Positions 42,489 through 50,615 of a stretch of 64,000 nt of DNA are shown in pieces. The stretch's first letter is position 1. Each line of letters opens with the position of its first letter. Under the pieces are notes generated by a model. That model was not told where the DNA came from. It saw only the letters and a list, made by a program, of their open reading frames with translations, and searched no databases. Made by a program: the position numbers and the translations under genes. Origin of the DNA: an uncultured Bacteroidota bacterium. GTDB lineage: Bacteria; Bacteroidota; Bacteroidia; Bacteroidales; P3. The DNA is taken from the NCBI GenBank assembly GCA_902800395.1, contig CADCEC010000005.1, positions 62,001 through 126,000 of the forward strand, read 5' to 3'.

Positions 42489-42547
42489 GGTGTTAACAAA
42501 TGTTAAATTTTTTTCCGAAAAACACTACACGGCAACCGGGGATTACA

Positions 42548-44119
42548 TCACCTCAACGGGGTGAGGGTGGTGCGGCGGTTCTTGGCGCGGCCCTCGGGGG
42601 TGTCGTTGGTGGCGATGGGGCGTGTCTCGCCGTAGCCCTTGTATGTCAGGCGGTCGGCAGGGACGCCGCGTTCGACAAGGTAGTCGTAGACGGCTTTCGC
42701 GCGGCGCTCGGAGAGCGCCATGTTGTCCTCGTCCTTACCCACGTTGTCGGTATGTCCACCCACCTCGAGGCGCAGGCGCGGATGGCGCAGCAGCGCTTCC
42801 GCCAGTCGGTCGAGGCCCGCTTTCGAGGCTTCGTAGAGTTCGGCGCTGGCGGTATGGAAGTGGATATTCTTGAGCGTCACGGTGTCGCCTAGCGTCAGCA
42901 GGTTTTCTGCCTGCAGCATGGGGTCGATGAAGGTGATGCGCTCGGGACGTGCCGGTGCCGGCATCACGAAGGAGTAGAGGTCCTGCTGGCCGTAGCCGTC
43001 GGGACGGTCGGAGGAGAAGAGGGCCGTGCGGCCATCGGGGGCCACGATAAGGTTGTTCTCGTCGCCGGGGGTATTGATGGGGTAGCCGAGGTTTTTCGCC
43101 TCGCCCCAGGTGCTGTCGCTGGTGCGCTTCACCATATATAGGTCGATGCCGCCCATGCCGAGGTGGCCGTCGGAGGCGAAATAAAGTGTCTTGTCGTCGA
43201 AATGGATGTAGGGTGCCGTCTCATTACCTTTGGTGTTCACCGTGGGTCCCATGTTTTTCGGCTTGCTCCAGCGACCCTCCTCGAGGGTGCAGTACCAGAT
43301 GTCGGTACCCCCGTAGCCGCCCGGGCGGTTAGAGGCGAAGTATAGCGTATAGCCGTCGATGGAGAGCGAGGGGAACGACTCCCAGTAGGGCGAGTTGACA
43401 GGTTCTCCGAGGTTGTGGGGCTTGCTCCAGCGGTCGCCGTGGCGAACACTCATATAGAGGTCGCAGCCGAAGCGCGCAAGGCGGCCGCAGGCGGTGAAGA
43501 TGACGATGCGGCCGTCGTGCGAGATGGTCTGAGCCCCCTCGTTGCCGTGACTGTTGAGGGGTTCGGGCATGCGCTCGGCGGGGCCGAAAATGAGTTCCAT
43601 GGTGTCGTAGAGCGAGATATAGAAGTCTTCTTCTTGCGGCAGGCCGCGCTCGGTGAGGGCGTTGCGAGGACTGCGGCGGGTGAAGACGAGGGTGCGGTAG
43701 TCGGCCGTAAGGGCCGGCAGGTACTCGTCGGCCGAGGTGTTGACGTTGGGACCCAGGTTGATGGGGCGGAACGGCACAGGGTGCTCGATGGCATGCTGAC
43801 GCCATTCGGCGGTGCGGATGCCGTCGCGGGCCTCCTGCTGCCAGCGGGTGCTCTTGGGATTGAGGTTGAGGCAGCGCTGATAGCTGTCGCGGGCAGTCTT
43901 GTAATCCAGCAGGGCCATGTGCTGGTTGCCCAGCAGCAGCCACGCTTCAGCGTAGCCGGGGTCGATATCGAGGGCCTTGTGGAGCAGCTTGATGGCCTCC
44001 TCATACTGTCCCACGACGCTCTTCTCCACCGCCTGGTTGAAGAGCGGCTCGCTCTTGGCGTTCTGCCCCACCGCCGCCAGCGGCAGCAGGAAAAGGGTGA
44101 CGATGACTATTTTTCTCAT
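42548..44119 (-). CDS. OmpA-family protein with TPR and beta-propeller repeats
   Basis: 523 residues. Signal peptide (MRKIVIVTLFLLPLAAVGQ), TPR units (about 25-95), PD40-type propeller blades (for example FPSLSIDGYTLYFASNRPGG and TLYFASDGHLGMGGIDLYMV), and a C-terminal OmpA domain binding peptidoglycan (LEVGGHTDNVGKDEDNMALS, then RRAKAVYDYLVERGV). This layout is common in Bacteroidota outer-membrane proteins, including T9SS-linked ones. Its ligand is unknown. Confidence 0.9.
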   Translation of the reverse strand: MRKIVIVTLFLLPLAAVGQNAKSEPLFNQAVEKSVVGQYEEAIKLLHKALDIDPGYAEAWLLLGNQHMALLDYKTARDSYQRCLNLNPKSTRWQQEARDGIRTAEWRQHAIEHPVPFRPINLGPNVNTSADEYLPALTADYRTLVFTRRSPRNALTERGLPQEEDFYISLYDTMELIFGPAERMPEPLNSHGNEGAQTISHDGRIVIFTACGRLARFGCDLYMSVRHGDRWSKPHNLGEPVNSPYWESFPSLSIDGYTLYFASNRPGGYGGTDIWYCTLEEGRWSKPKNMGPTVNTKGNETAPYIHFDDKTLYFASDGHLGMGGIDLYMVKRTSDSTWGEAKNLGYPINTPGDENNLIVAPDGRTALFSSDRPDGYGQQDLYSFVMPAPARPERITFIDPMLQAENLLTLGDTVTLKNIHFHTASAELYEASKAGLDRLAEALLRHPRLRLEVGGHTDNVGKDEDNMALSERRAKAVYDYLVERGVPADRLTYKGYGETRPIATNDTPEGRAKNRRTTLTPLR

Positions 44120-44168
44120 ACCATTTTAGTATCCGTTTCGGCTGCAAAATTGCAGAAGTGGGGAATGG

Positions 44169-44984
44169 TTACACTCGATGATTCTTTATCCAGGTCGGGA
44201 AGTCGGGAAGGCTGTCGGCCTTGAGGTCGGGAGCGATATAGTCTTGCTGCACGGGAAGAGGACGGTTTATCTTCACCTCCTCGTCGTGCTCGCTGACAAA
44301 CTTCCGGACCTCTTCCTCGGAGACATCCATCAGCTGCATATTGATGGCATTGTAGTAACGTATCACTTCGGCCATGTACAGGCAATAGGTGGTGCGCTTG
44401 TGGAGTTCTTCCATCTTATCGCGAAATTCTTTACTTCTCAGCACCTTGGAATAGATGGTCCCGCCCGGGTATGCGTCGGGGTTTTCTTGAATCATGTCGA
44501 TAATCCCCGCCCCGCCTTTGATGAAATCCATATACTCGTCGGTGACGAATTTCATCGTGGAGAAGCATTGACCGGCAATATTGATGAACTGGAAATTACC
44601 CATGTTTTTCCACGTCTCGATGGAGTTGGAGAAGATCTGCTCCACCGTCTGGTCATAGGAAATCACAGGGCAAGCCAGCACATTGGGGAGGGCCTGAACC
44701 ATGTCGGCGTATTCCGGGGCATCGATAGAATCCACCGGGATTTGGAGGAGCATGGTGGCCAGCGTGTCGCGCCATGTGAGTTCATCGGATATTAGCTCAA
44801 GAGTGGAGGCAAATTTCTCCACGTTGCCCATCACCATCAGGGCGGTGAGCTGACGTTCCTCCTTTTGCTTTTTCAGTGCCAACCACTGGCTGGTGCCGAA
44901 GGTGAGGACGATGGAGAGCGTAGTGCCAAGGAAGGTGTAGAGGAGGTTCTTCCAGAGTTGGCTCTTCTTTTCGCGGTCTTCCAT
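44169..44984 (-). CDS. Membrane-anchored protein, function unknown
   Basis: 271 residues. One N-terminal membrane helix (WKNLLYTFLGTTLSIVLTFG, about 11-30), then a long helical domain with no recognisable motif. It lies between ackA and the OmpA-family gene on the same strand, separated from ackA by a hairpin. Confidence 0.65.
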   Translation of the reverse strand: MEDREKKSQLWKNLLYTFLGTTLSIVLTFGTSQWLALKKQKEERQLTALMVMGNVEKFASTLELISDELTWRDTLATMLLQIPVDSIDAPEYADMVQALPNVLACPVISYDQTVEQIFSNSIETWKNMGNFQFINIAGQCFSTMKFVTDEYMDFIKGGAGIIDMIQENPDAYPGGTIYSKVLRSKEFRDKMEELHKRTTYCLYMAEVIRYYNAINMQLMDVSEEEVRKFVSEHDEEVKINRPLPVQQDYIAPDLKADSLPDFPTWIKNHRV

Positions 44985-45004
44985 ATGTTTATTTTTTTGT
45001 GAAA

Positions 45005-45037
45005 AGTGGGTAGCATTTGTTCCGAATGCTACCCACT
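45005..45037. terminator. Hairpin after ackA
   Basis: AGTGGGTAGCATT (45005-45017), loop TGTTCCG, exact complement (45025-45037), 24 bases after the ackA stop. The T-run on the minus strand is short (TTTCACAAAA), so termination is likely but not certain. Confidence 0.6.
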
Positions 45038-45060
45038 ATTAATCACCCACAAATTGCGAG

Positions 45061-46257
45061 TTACTTGGTAACGAGCTTATAAGTGTCGCTGGCGATGACG
45101 TATTCCTCGTCGGTGGTGACGACGACGGTGGCGACTTTCGAGTCGGGGGTCGAGAGGATGACATCCTCGCCCATCACGTTGTCGTTCTTCGAGAAGTCAA
45201 TCTTGATGCCGAGGCACTCGAGACCCTCGAGGATAGGACGACGCATGAACCAGGCGTTCTCGCCGATGCCGCCGGTGAACAGCAGCAGGTCGCAGCCGCC
45301 CATCTCGGCCATATAGCCACCGATGTAGCGCTTCACGCGGAGGGCGAACATGTCGAAGGCGTAGGTGGCACGCTCGTCTCCGGCATCGCGGCCAGCGCGG
45401 ATGTCGCGCATATCCTGCTTGTCGCCGCTGATGCCGATGAGACCGCTCTGCTTGTAGAGCAGTTTGGTCAAGGCCTTGCTGTCGTAGCCCTGATCCATGA
45501 GATAGAGCAGCACACCGGGGTCGACATCGCCGCAACGCGAGCCCATGATGAGGCCCTCGAGGGCGGTCATACCCATGGTGGTGTCGAAACTCTTGCCGTG
45601 GTCGATGGCGGCGATGGAGGCGCCGCTGCCAAGGTGGCAGGAAATAATCTTCAGGTCGTTCCAGTCCTTGCCGATCATCTTGGCGGCCTTCTCGGCAACG
45701 AACTTGTGGCTGGTGCCGTGGAAGCCGTAGCGGCGGATACCATATTTCTCGTACATCTCATAGGGCAGACCATAGAGGAAGGTCTTGGGCGGCAGGGTGC
45801 TGTGGAAAGCGGTGTCGAAGACGACGGCCTGCGGCACGCCGGGCAGCACTTCGCGCATGGCGTAGATACCGGCGAGGTTGCCGGGGGTGTGCAGCGGAGC
45901 GAGGTGCTCGAGGCTCTTAATCTGCTCGATGACCTTGTCGGTCACCAGGGCGCTCTCCTTGAAGATTTCGCCGCCGTGGGCCACGCGGTTGCCGACAGCG
46001 CCAATCTCTTTCAGGTCTTTGATGACGCCGATCTTGTCGTCGGTGAGGGCCTTGAGGACAATCTTGATACCCTCGGTATGGTTGGGGATAGGCAGCTGCT
46101 CGTAGTGCTTCTGACCGTTCCACTTGTGGGTGAACTCACCCATTTCCAGACCGATACGCTCCAGCAGACCCTTGGCCATCACCTGAGCATTGTTTGCCAT
46201 GTCGACCAGCTGATACTTGATCGATGAACTTCCGCAGTTTAAAACTAAGATCTTCAT
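45061..46257 (-). CDS. ackA: Acetate kinase
   Basis: 398 residues. Begins MKILVLNCGSSSIKYQLVDM; motifs VVFDTAFHSTLPPKTFLYGL, RRYGFHGTSHKFV, HLGSGASIAAIDHGKSFDTT and FTGGIGEN mark the acetokinase fold. It interconverts acetate + ATP and acetyl phosphate for ATP yield in fermentation. No pta neighbour is present here. Confidence 0.97.
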   Translation of the reverse strand: MKILVLNCGSSSIKYQLVDMANNAQVMAKGLLERIGLEMGEFTHKWNGQKHYEQLPIPNHTEGIKIVLKALTDDKIGVIKDLKEIGAVGNRVAHGGEIFKESALVTDKVIEQIKSLEHLAPLHTPGNLAGIYAMREVLPGVPQAVVFDTAFHSTLPPKTFLYGLPYEMYEKYGIRRYGFHGTSHKFVAEKAAKMIGKDWNDLKIISCHLGSGASIAAIDHGKSFDTTMGMTALEGLIMGSRCGDVDPGVLLYLMDQGYDSKALTKLLYKQSGLIGISGDKQDMRDIRAGRDAGDERATYAFDMFALRVKRYIGGYMAEMGGCDLLLFTGGIGENAWFMRRPILEGLECLGIKIDFSKNDNVMGEDVILSTPDSKVATVVVTTDEEYVIASDTYKLVTK

Positions 46258-46318
46258 TTTATTGTAACTATTTGATTTGTATTTATATTAATGCTTTATC
46301 CGCACTTATTTGAAGTGT

Positions 46319-46326
46319 CAAAGATA
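46319..46326 (-). promoter_or_regulatory. Promoter -7 element of ackA
   Basis: TATCTTTG on the minus strand, 61 bases upstream of the ackA ATG. Confidence 0.65.
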
Positions 46327-46369
46327 CAAAATAAAAACGGAACTGCCAAATTTTTTTATTATTTTTTAT

Positions 46370-46996
46370 TCAGTTTTTAATTATTTGGGCAGCACCGTTG
46401 ACGAGGTACTGACGGTGGGTTCTCAGTTCGCGGCAGAGCCAGCGGGTGCGGCGGCGTTCGAGGGCTTCGAATTGCTGCTGAGGCCGATTCTTCAAGGAGA
46501 ATCGGTCGCCAGGATGTAGGTCGTCGAGGGTGAGAGGGCGGTCGTCGGGGTTGTAGTCGGCATCGTAGTGATGCAGCAAATTTTCAATCTGCTTGGCGAC
46601 AGGGTGGGAGAGGGGGATGCGGCGTGTGTATTTCTTCAGCAGGGGCTGGAGTTCGTAGGGGAAGAGGTCGGCATTGAGGATAAGCAGCTGACGGTACTCC
46701 TCTTGCCACTCGTGGCCGTGGGGCTGTGCTGTGCGGTATTTGAGGTGGGTTTCGAGATGGGCGGCTTCGTGGAGGAAGACCCAGAGGAAGAAGTAGGGAT
46801 TGAGGTCGCCGTTGACGGAAATCTCATGGAAGTTGTGGTCGGGTGTGGGGCGTCGATAATCGCCGAGTTTAGTACGGCGCTCGAGGGTGATGTGGAAGTG
46901 AACCTTGTGGCGGAAGAGGTAGTCGTAGACTCTGTCTACTGCCACAGCAGGCAGATGATTCCCTAGGATAGTCCTATACTTTTCCTCCGCTGTCAT
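46370..46996 (-). CDS. SprT-like zinc metalloprotease
   Basis: 208 residues. HEAAH in WVFLHEAAHLETHLKY gives the zinc-binding HExxH, and the following HGHEWQEEYRQL adds the third ligand His. SprT-like domains are linked to cleavage of DNA-protein crosslinks. The C-terminal part lacks the zinc-ribbon cysteines of some relatives. Confidence 0.85.
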   Translation of the reverse strand: MTAEEKYRTILGNHLPAVAVDRVYDYLFRHKVHFHITLERRTKLGDYRRPTPDHNFHEISVNGDLNPYFFLWVFLHEAAHLETHLKYRTAQPHGHEWQEEYRQLLILNADLFPYELQPLLKKYTRRIPLSHPVAKQIENLLHHYDADYNPDDRPLTLDDLHPGDRFSLKNRPQQQFEALERRRTRWLCRELRTHRQYLVNGAAQIIKN

Positions 46997-47045
46997 TCAG
47001 CATTAATTTGCATAAATTCGTACAATTCGCCGACGAGAAAAGCCG

Positions 47046-47174
47046 TCAGAAGGTGGGACAGTTGCAGTCGCTGCGGTTGTGTTTGTGCATATTGACACCG
47101 CTGCTGCAGGCCGAGCAGGCCACGCCGGCGAGGAACAGGAGGATGATGAGTCGGAGTAAAACTTTTTTCTTCAT
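47046..47174 (-). CDS. Small lipoprotein (42 residues)
   Basis: MKKKVLLRLIILLFLAGVAC, then SACSSGVNMHKHNRSDCNCP and TF. A basic start, hydrophobic core and Cys20/Cys23 lipobox candidates mark a lipoprotein. The end CNCPTF is of a type seen in tiny Bacteroidota lipoproteins. It lies 49 bases upstream of the SprT-like gene on the same strand and is divergent from the M1 peptidase gene. Confidence 0.7.
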   Translation of the reverse strand: MKKKVLLRLIILLFLAGVACSACSSGVNMHKHNRSDCNCPTF

Positions 47175-47229
47175 ATCTGAATGAAACGGCGAAAACGTGT
47201 TTTTATTGTTGGTGAATTATTCGAATTAA

Positions 47230-47270
47230 GCGAAATTTTCGATTTTCGATTTTCATTTTTCAATTTTATT
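47230..47270. repeat. CGATTTTC/CAATTTT-word repeat
   Basis: CGAAATTTTCGATTTTCG, ATTTTCATTTTTCAATTTTA leading to TTCGTATATTTG. It occupies the place of the upstream promoter region, like 17139-17172. Confidence 0.8.
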
Positions 47271-47272
47271 CG

Positions 47273-47280
47273 TATATTTG
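47273..47280 (+). promoter_or_regulatory. Promoter -7 element of the M1-peptidase gene
   Basis: TATATTTG followed by CATTTT, 20 bases upstream of the ATG at 47301. Confidence 0.7.
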
Positions 47281-47300
47281 CATTTTATTTTGGATTCAAT

Positions 47301-49577
47301 ATGAAGGGTGTGAAGATACTTTGCGTGGTGATACTCTTGGTGTTGTGTGGCTACAGCGCACAAGGCCAGGTGGCGGATTCTGTCGATGTGCTCGACTACG
47401 ACATCTTTGTCGACCTGAGTGCCGGCAAGCCGTTCGTGGGCGAAGCCGTGGTGACAATGAATTTGATGCGTCCTTGCGCGAATATCAGCCTCCAGTTGGC
47501 GGGTACCGCTGATTCTGTGGAGGTCAATGGCACCCGTCTTGCTTCTCCCACCCTCAGCGCGCTGCCAACTTCCGGCATCGCCGTCGGACAGTCGTTCGAC
47601 GTCCATGTATGGTACCATTGCAACGGTTATGTGGAGAGTGGTGGCTGGGGCGGCATGCATTTCGACAGCGACATGAGCTACAACCTCGGTGTGGGATTTG
47701 ACGCCGACCCTCACGTCATGGGGCGCGCCTTCTTCCCTTGCCGCGACAATTTCACCGACAAAGCTACCTACACCCTCCGGGTGAAAGCCAAAACGGGCTG
47801 GACGGCGGAATGTGGCGGCATGCTGCAGAGCCGCATCCTCAATGCCGACAGCACCGAGAGTTCCGTCTGGCGCATTGCACAGCAGACACCCACTTACCTG
47901 GTCTCTGTGAGCCAGGCAGCATGGAAACGCATCTACGACAGCATTCCCTCGCTTTACGATACCTATCCCGCCACCTACGGATACCTCCATTACAATAGCA
48001 CACGTGTGCGGCAGGCCTTTGCCGAATTGGACTCTGTGGTACCTATGTTCGAGCGCTGCTTCGGTCCCTACCGCTGGGGCCGCATAGGCTATATCGCCAC
48101 CAACAAAGGCTCCATGGAGCATGTGAACAACATAGGCCTGGCCAAGCAGGCCATCAGTTTGGCAGAAGCGGGCCAGAGCACCATAGCCCACGAGCTGGGG
48201 CATGCGTGGTTTGGAAACCTGGTGACCTGTGAGACGGAGGAGGACATGTGGATTAACGAGGGCGGCGCCTCCTTTACCAGCGAGGTGGCTATGGAGGCTG
48301 TCAAGGGCCGTGAGGCTTCCGACGACTACTACCAGCGCACCCTCGAAGAGGTGCTGCGCACCACGCATGTCACCGATGCCGGCTACCGTCCACTCTCGCC
48401 GATGCCACACGACTATACCTACGGTTCCACCGTCTATAAGAAAGGCTGGATGGTGTGGCATTCGCTGCGCGGATACCTCGGCGAGGAGGTTTTCTACTCC
48501 GCCCTCCAGCGCTTAATGAATTCCTGCGCCTTTGGAAACATCGACTCCTACCGTCTGCGTGACTCGTTGAGCCTCTACACCGGCGTAGACCTTACCGACT
48601 TCTTCGACTTCCATGTCTTCAGCCCGGGATTTGTCGACTACCATGTGGACCTCATTCCTGGCGACCACCCTGCTGTCAACATCCGCCAACAAACGGTAGG
48701 CACCACGGCCACACCTCGCGGAAGCATGGTGCCCGTCACCATCTTCGGCACCGATGGCACCACGATGAAGGGATACTTTCAGGAAGGAACAAGCACACTC
48801 GACGTGCAGTACGATGTGGCCTTCTGCGTGCTCGACTACAATTGCGAGTTCTCCGATGCCGCTACCCTCGGCATCCTCGATCTCACCGACTATGCCGGTC
48901 TCCAGACGCTGCCGACAGAGCACATGAAGGTGAGGATGGACCATAACATCAGGTCCCAGAAGTTCTATGCAGAGCACCACATGGCCCCTGCTATGGGTGA
49001 GATGCCCGAGGGTGTTGTGCGCCGCGCTAACCGCTACTGGATGCTGCGGGGCACTTGGACCGAGAACGACAGCCTGAAAGGCTATTTCCGCTTCGTGCGA
49101 GGAGCCGCCTCTAGCAGTTCCTATCCGAATCTCGACCGCGGATTCTACACCAAGGCTGCCACTGCCGACTCGCTAGGACTCTTCTACCGTGCGAACGGTA
49201 GCGACTCCTGGCACCTCGTTTCGCGCACACGCGAAGGCGACGCCAACGAAGGATGGATGGTGGCACAGAACATTCTGCCCGGCGAATATACGCTGGCGGT
49301 GGTAGACTTCGAAAACCTCTCTATCGACACTCCTCACCCCTCGTTTAACACCACCCTCTTCCCCAATCCGCTGAGTAAAGGCCAACCCTTAACCATAGAG
49401 GTCGGCACCGAGATGCCCTTCACCGTCACCATCGTCGACACCGACGGCCGTACCGTCTGGCACCGCGACGGCTGCCACAACGGACAGAAACTCGACTTGC
49501 AACTCCCCAAGGGCACTTATATTGTGACAATCGAAAACAAACAAATATCCATCCAATCGAAATTGATACAGTTATGA
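47301..49577 (+). CDS. Secreted M1-family metallopeptidase with T9SS C-terminal domain
   Basis: 758 residues from the ATG at 47301. Signal peptide (GVKILCVVILLVLCGYSAQGQ). The catalytic domain has HELGHAWFGN (about 307), the downstream Glu in MWINEGGASF, and the substrate loop GSMEH in place of the usual GAMEN. The C-terminal segment (LFPNPLSKGQPLTIEV, VTIVDTDGRTVW, LPKGTYIVTIENK) is a type A sorting domain. It is likely an aminopeptidase-like enzyme at the surface, although the altered GSMEH loop may change specificity. Stop overlaps the next gene (ATGA). Confidence 0.88.
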   Translation: MKGVKILCVVILLVLCGYSAQGQVADSVDVLDYDIFVDLSAGKPFVGEAVVTMNLMRPCANISLQLAGTADSVEVNGTRLASPTLSALPTSGIAVGQSFDVHVWYHCNGYVESGGWGGMHFDSDMSYNLGVGFDADPHVMGRAFFPCRDNFTDKATYTLRVKAKTGWTAECGGMLQSRILNADSTESSVWRIAQQTPTYLVSVSQAAWKRIYDSIPSLYDTYPATYGYLHYNSTRVRQAFAELDSVVPMFERCFGPYRWGRIGYIATNKGSMEHVNNIGLAKQAISLAEAGQSTIAHELGHAWFGNLVTCETEEDMWINEGGASFTSEVAMEAVKGREASDDYYQRTLEEVLRTTHVTDAGYRPLSPMPHDYTYGSTVYKKGWMVWHSLRGYLGEEVFYSALQRLMNSCAFGNIDSYRLRDSLSLYTGVDLTDFFDFHVFSPGFVDYHVDLIPGDHPAVNIRQQTVGTTATPRGSMVPVTIFGTDGTTMKGYFQEGTSTLDVQYDVAFCVLDYNCEFSDAATLGILDLTDYAGLQTLPTEHMKVRMDHNIRSQKFYAEHHMAPAMGEMPEGVVRRANRYWMLRGTWTENDSLKGYFRFVRGAASSSSYPNLDRGFYTKAATADSLGLFYRANGSDSWHLVSRTREGDANEGWMVAQNILPGEYTLAVVDFENLSIDTPHPSFNTTLFPNPLSKGQPLTIEVGTEMPFTVTIVDTDGRTVWHRDGCHNGQKLDLQLPKGTYIVTIENKQISIQSKLIQL

Positions 49578-50191
49578 TGAAGATAAGAACCCTCTTTTTT
49601 GCCGTGCTGGCGGGTCTCTCGCTCACCGCTACGGCGCAGTACACCCAACAGTTGGGTAGCAATAATGAGTTTATGCTCAAAGTGGAAGCCGGCTATGGCT
49701 TCTTCATGGGCAATGTAGGCGAAGCCGGGGAGAACGGCTACAACCTCAACAAGTTCCATAGTATGGCCAATGCCAACGTGATGGCCGGCGTGAACATCAG
49801 TCAGGACTGGTTCCTCGGTGGCGGTGCAGGTTTCAACTATTTCCTCAGCCCCGAACAGCAGACCGCCGAATCCTATATGGGTGCCAATGTCTTCGTCGAC
49901 ATGGACTTCCGTCCCATCTGGAAAGCCCTCATGGGAGTTGATTACCAGCCTACCTCCATCAAGTTTGCCCCCCTGCTTGGTGTCCGTGCGGGTGGTAGCA
50001 TGCTCTTTGCCGATGAGACGCTCATCTCGCCGCTGGCAGAAGTCTATGCCGGATTGAACTGGTACTATTGGTACCACTTCCACGGTATGCGTAACATGGC
50101 CCGCAACTGGCACAGTTTCTACATCACCCTGGGTGTGGCCTACATGCAGCAGACGGTCTTTTTGCCCATTCGTATCGGCTGGCGCTGGTAA
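49574..50191 (+). CDS. Outer-membrane beta-barrel protein
   Basis: 205 residues. Signal peptide (MKIRTLFFAVLAGLSLTATAQ), then alternating strands ending LPIRIGWRW, a typical barrel C-terminus. The barrel is small (about eight strands). Function unknown. Coupled to the peptidase by ATGA, so it may work with it. Confidence 0.75.
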   Translation: MMKIRTLFFAVLAGLSLTATAQYTQQLGSNNEFMLKVEAGYGFFMGNVGEAGENGYNLNKFHSMANANVMAGVNISQDWFLGGGAGFNYFLSPEQQTAESYMGANVFVDMDFRPIWKALMGVDYQPTSIKFAPLLGVRAGGSMLFADETLISPLAEVYAGLNWYYWYHFHGMRNMARNWHSFYITLGVAYMQQTVFLPIRIGWRW

Positions 50192-50216
50192 AAAACGGTT
50201 AATGGTTAACGGTTAA
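50191..50216. repeat. TTAACGG-word repeat
   Basis: AAACGGTTAATGGTTAACGG and another unit between the barrel gene and rbfA. Same family as 10669 and 14124. Confidence 0.8.
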
Positions 50217-50258
50217 CGGTTTGCTCCACTTCGGTCGGTTAACAACTAATTGAAGATT

Positions 50259-50603
50259 ATGCAATCAACTAGACAGAATAAGATTTGCCGGCTGATACAG
50301 CAGGACATGGGCGACATCTTCCTTCGCGAGATGAAGTCTGTCTTCGGTCCTTCGCTCATCACCGTTACCGGCGTGCGCATCACCCCCGACCTCTCCATTG
50401 CCCGTATCCATGTCTCCATCATGGTCATCGGCGAAGGAACGCCGGAGGGCATCCTGGCGCTAATCCGCGAGAATACCCCCGATCTGCGTCGCCGACTCGG
50501 CTTGCGGGAAGGCAAGCAATTGCGCATCATCCCACACCTGGAATTCTACCTCGATGACTCGCTCGACTATATTGAGAACATCGAACGGCTACTCAAACAA
50601 TAA
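50259..50603 (+). CDS. rbfA: Ribosome-binding factor A
   Basis: Assists 30S maturation by binding 16S rRNA. 114 residues from the ATG at 50259 (a TTG lies nine bases upstream). Motifs NKICRLIQQDMGDIFL and VTGVRITPDLSIARIHVSIM match the KH-like fold, and RIIPHLEFYLDDSLDY is the C-terminal signature. Confidence 0.93.
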   Translation: MQSTRQNKICRLIQQDMGDIFLREMKSVFGPSLITVTGVRITPDLSIARIHVSIMVIGEGTPEGILALIRENTPDLRRRLGLREGKQLRIIPHLEFYLDDSLDYIENIERLLKQ

Positions 50604-50615
50604 CACATTGACGCA

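Larger units (their letters stand above)
42074..42547. other. Non-coding repeat-rich gap with three hairpins
   Basis: No gene is supported. Contents: a short CAGCACCGCTGAA word shared with the DUF4248 insertion; a small hairpin (CCGCA/TGCGG, 42223-42238) before a C/T-rich tail; a perfect 18-base-arm palindrome (42322-42361); GATACGG words (42362-42400); and a palindrome CCATCTATCTG/CAGATAGATGG (42462-42488). It lies between the broken DUF4248 gene and the convergent OmpA-family gene. Confidence 0.75.
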
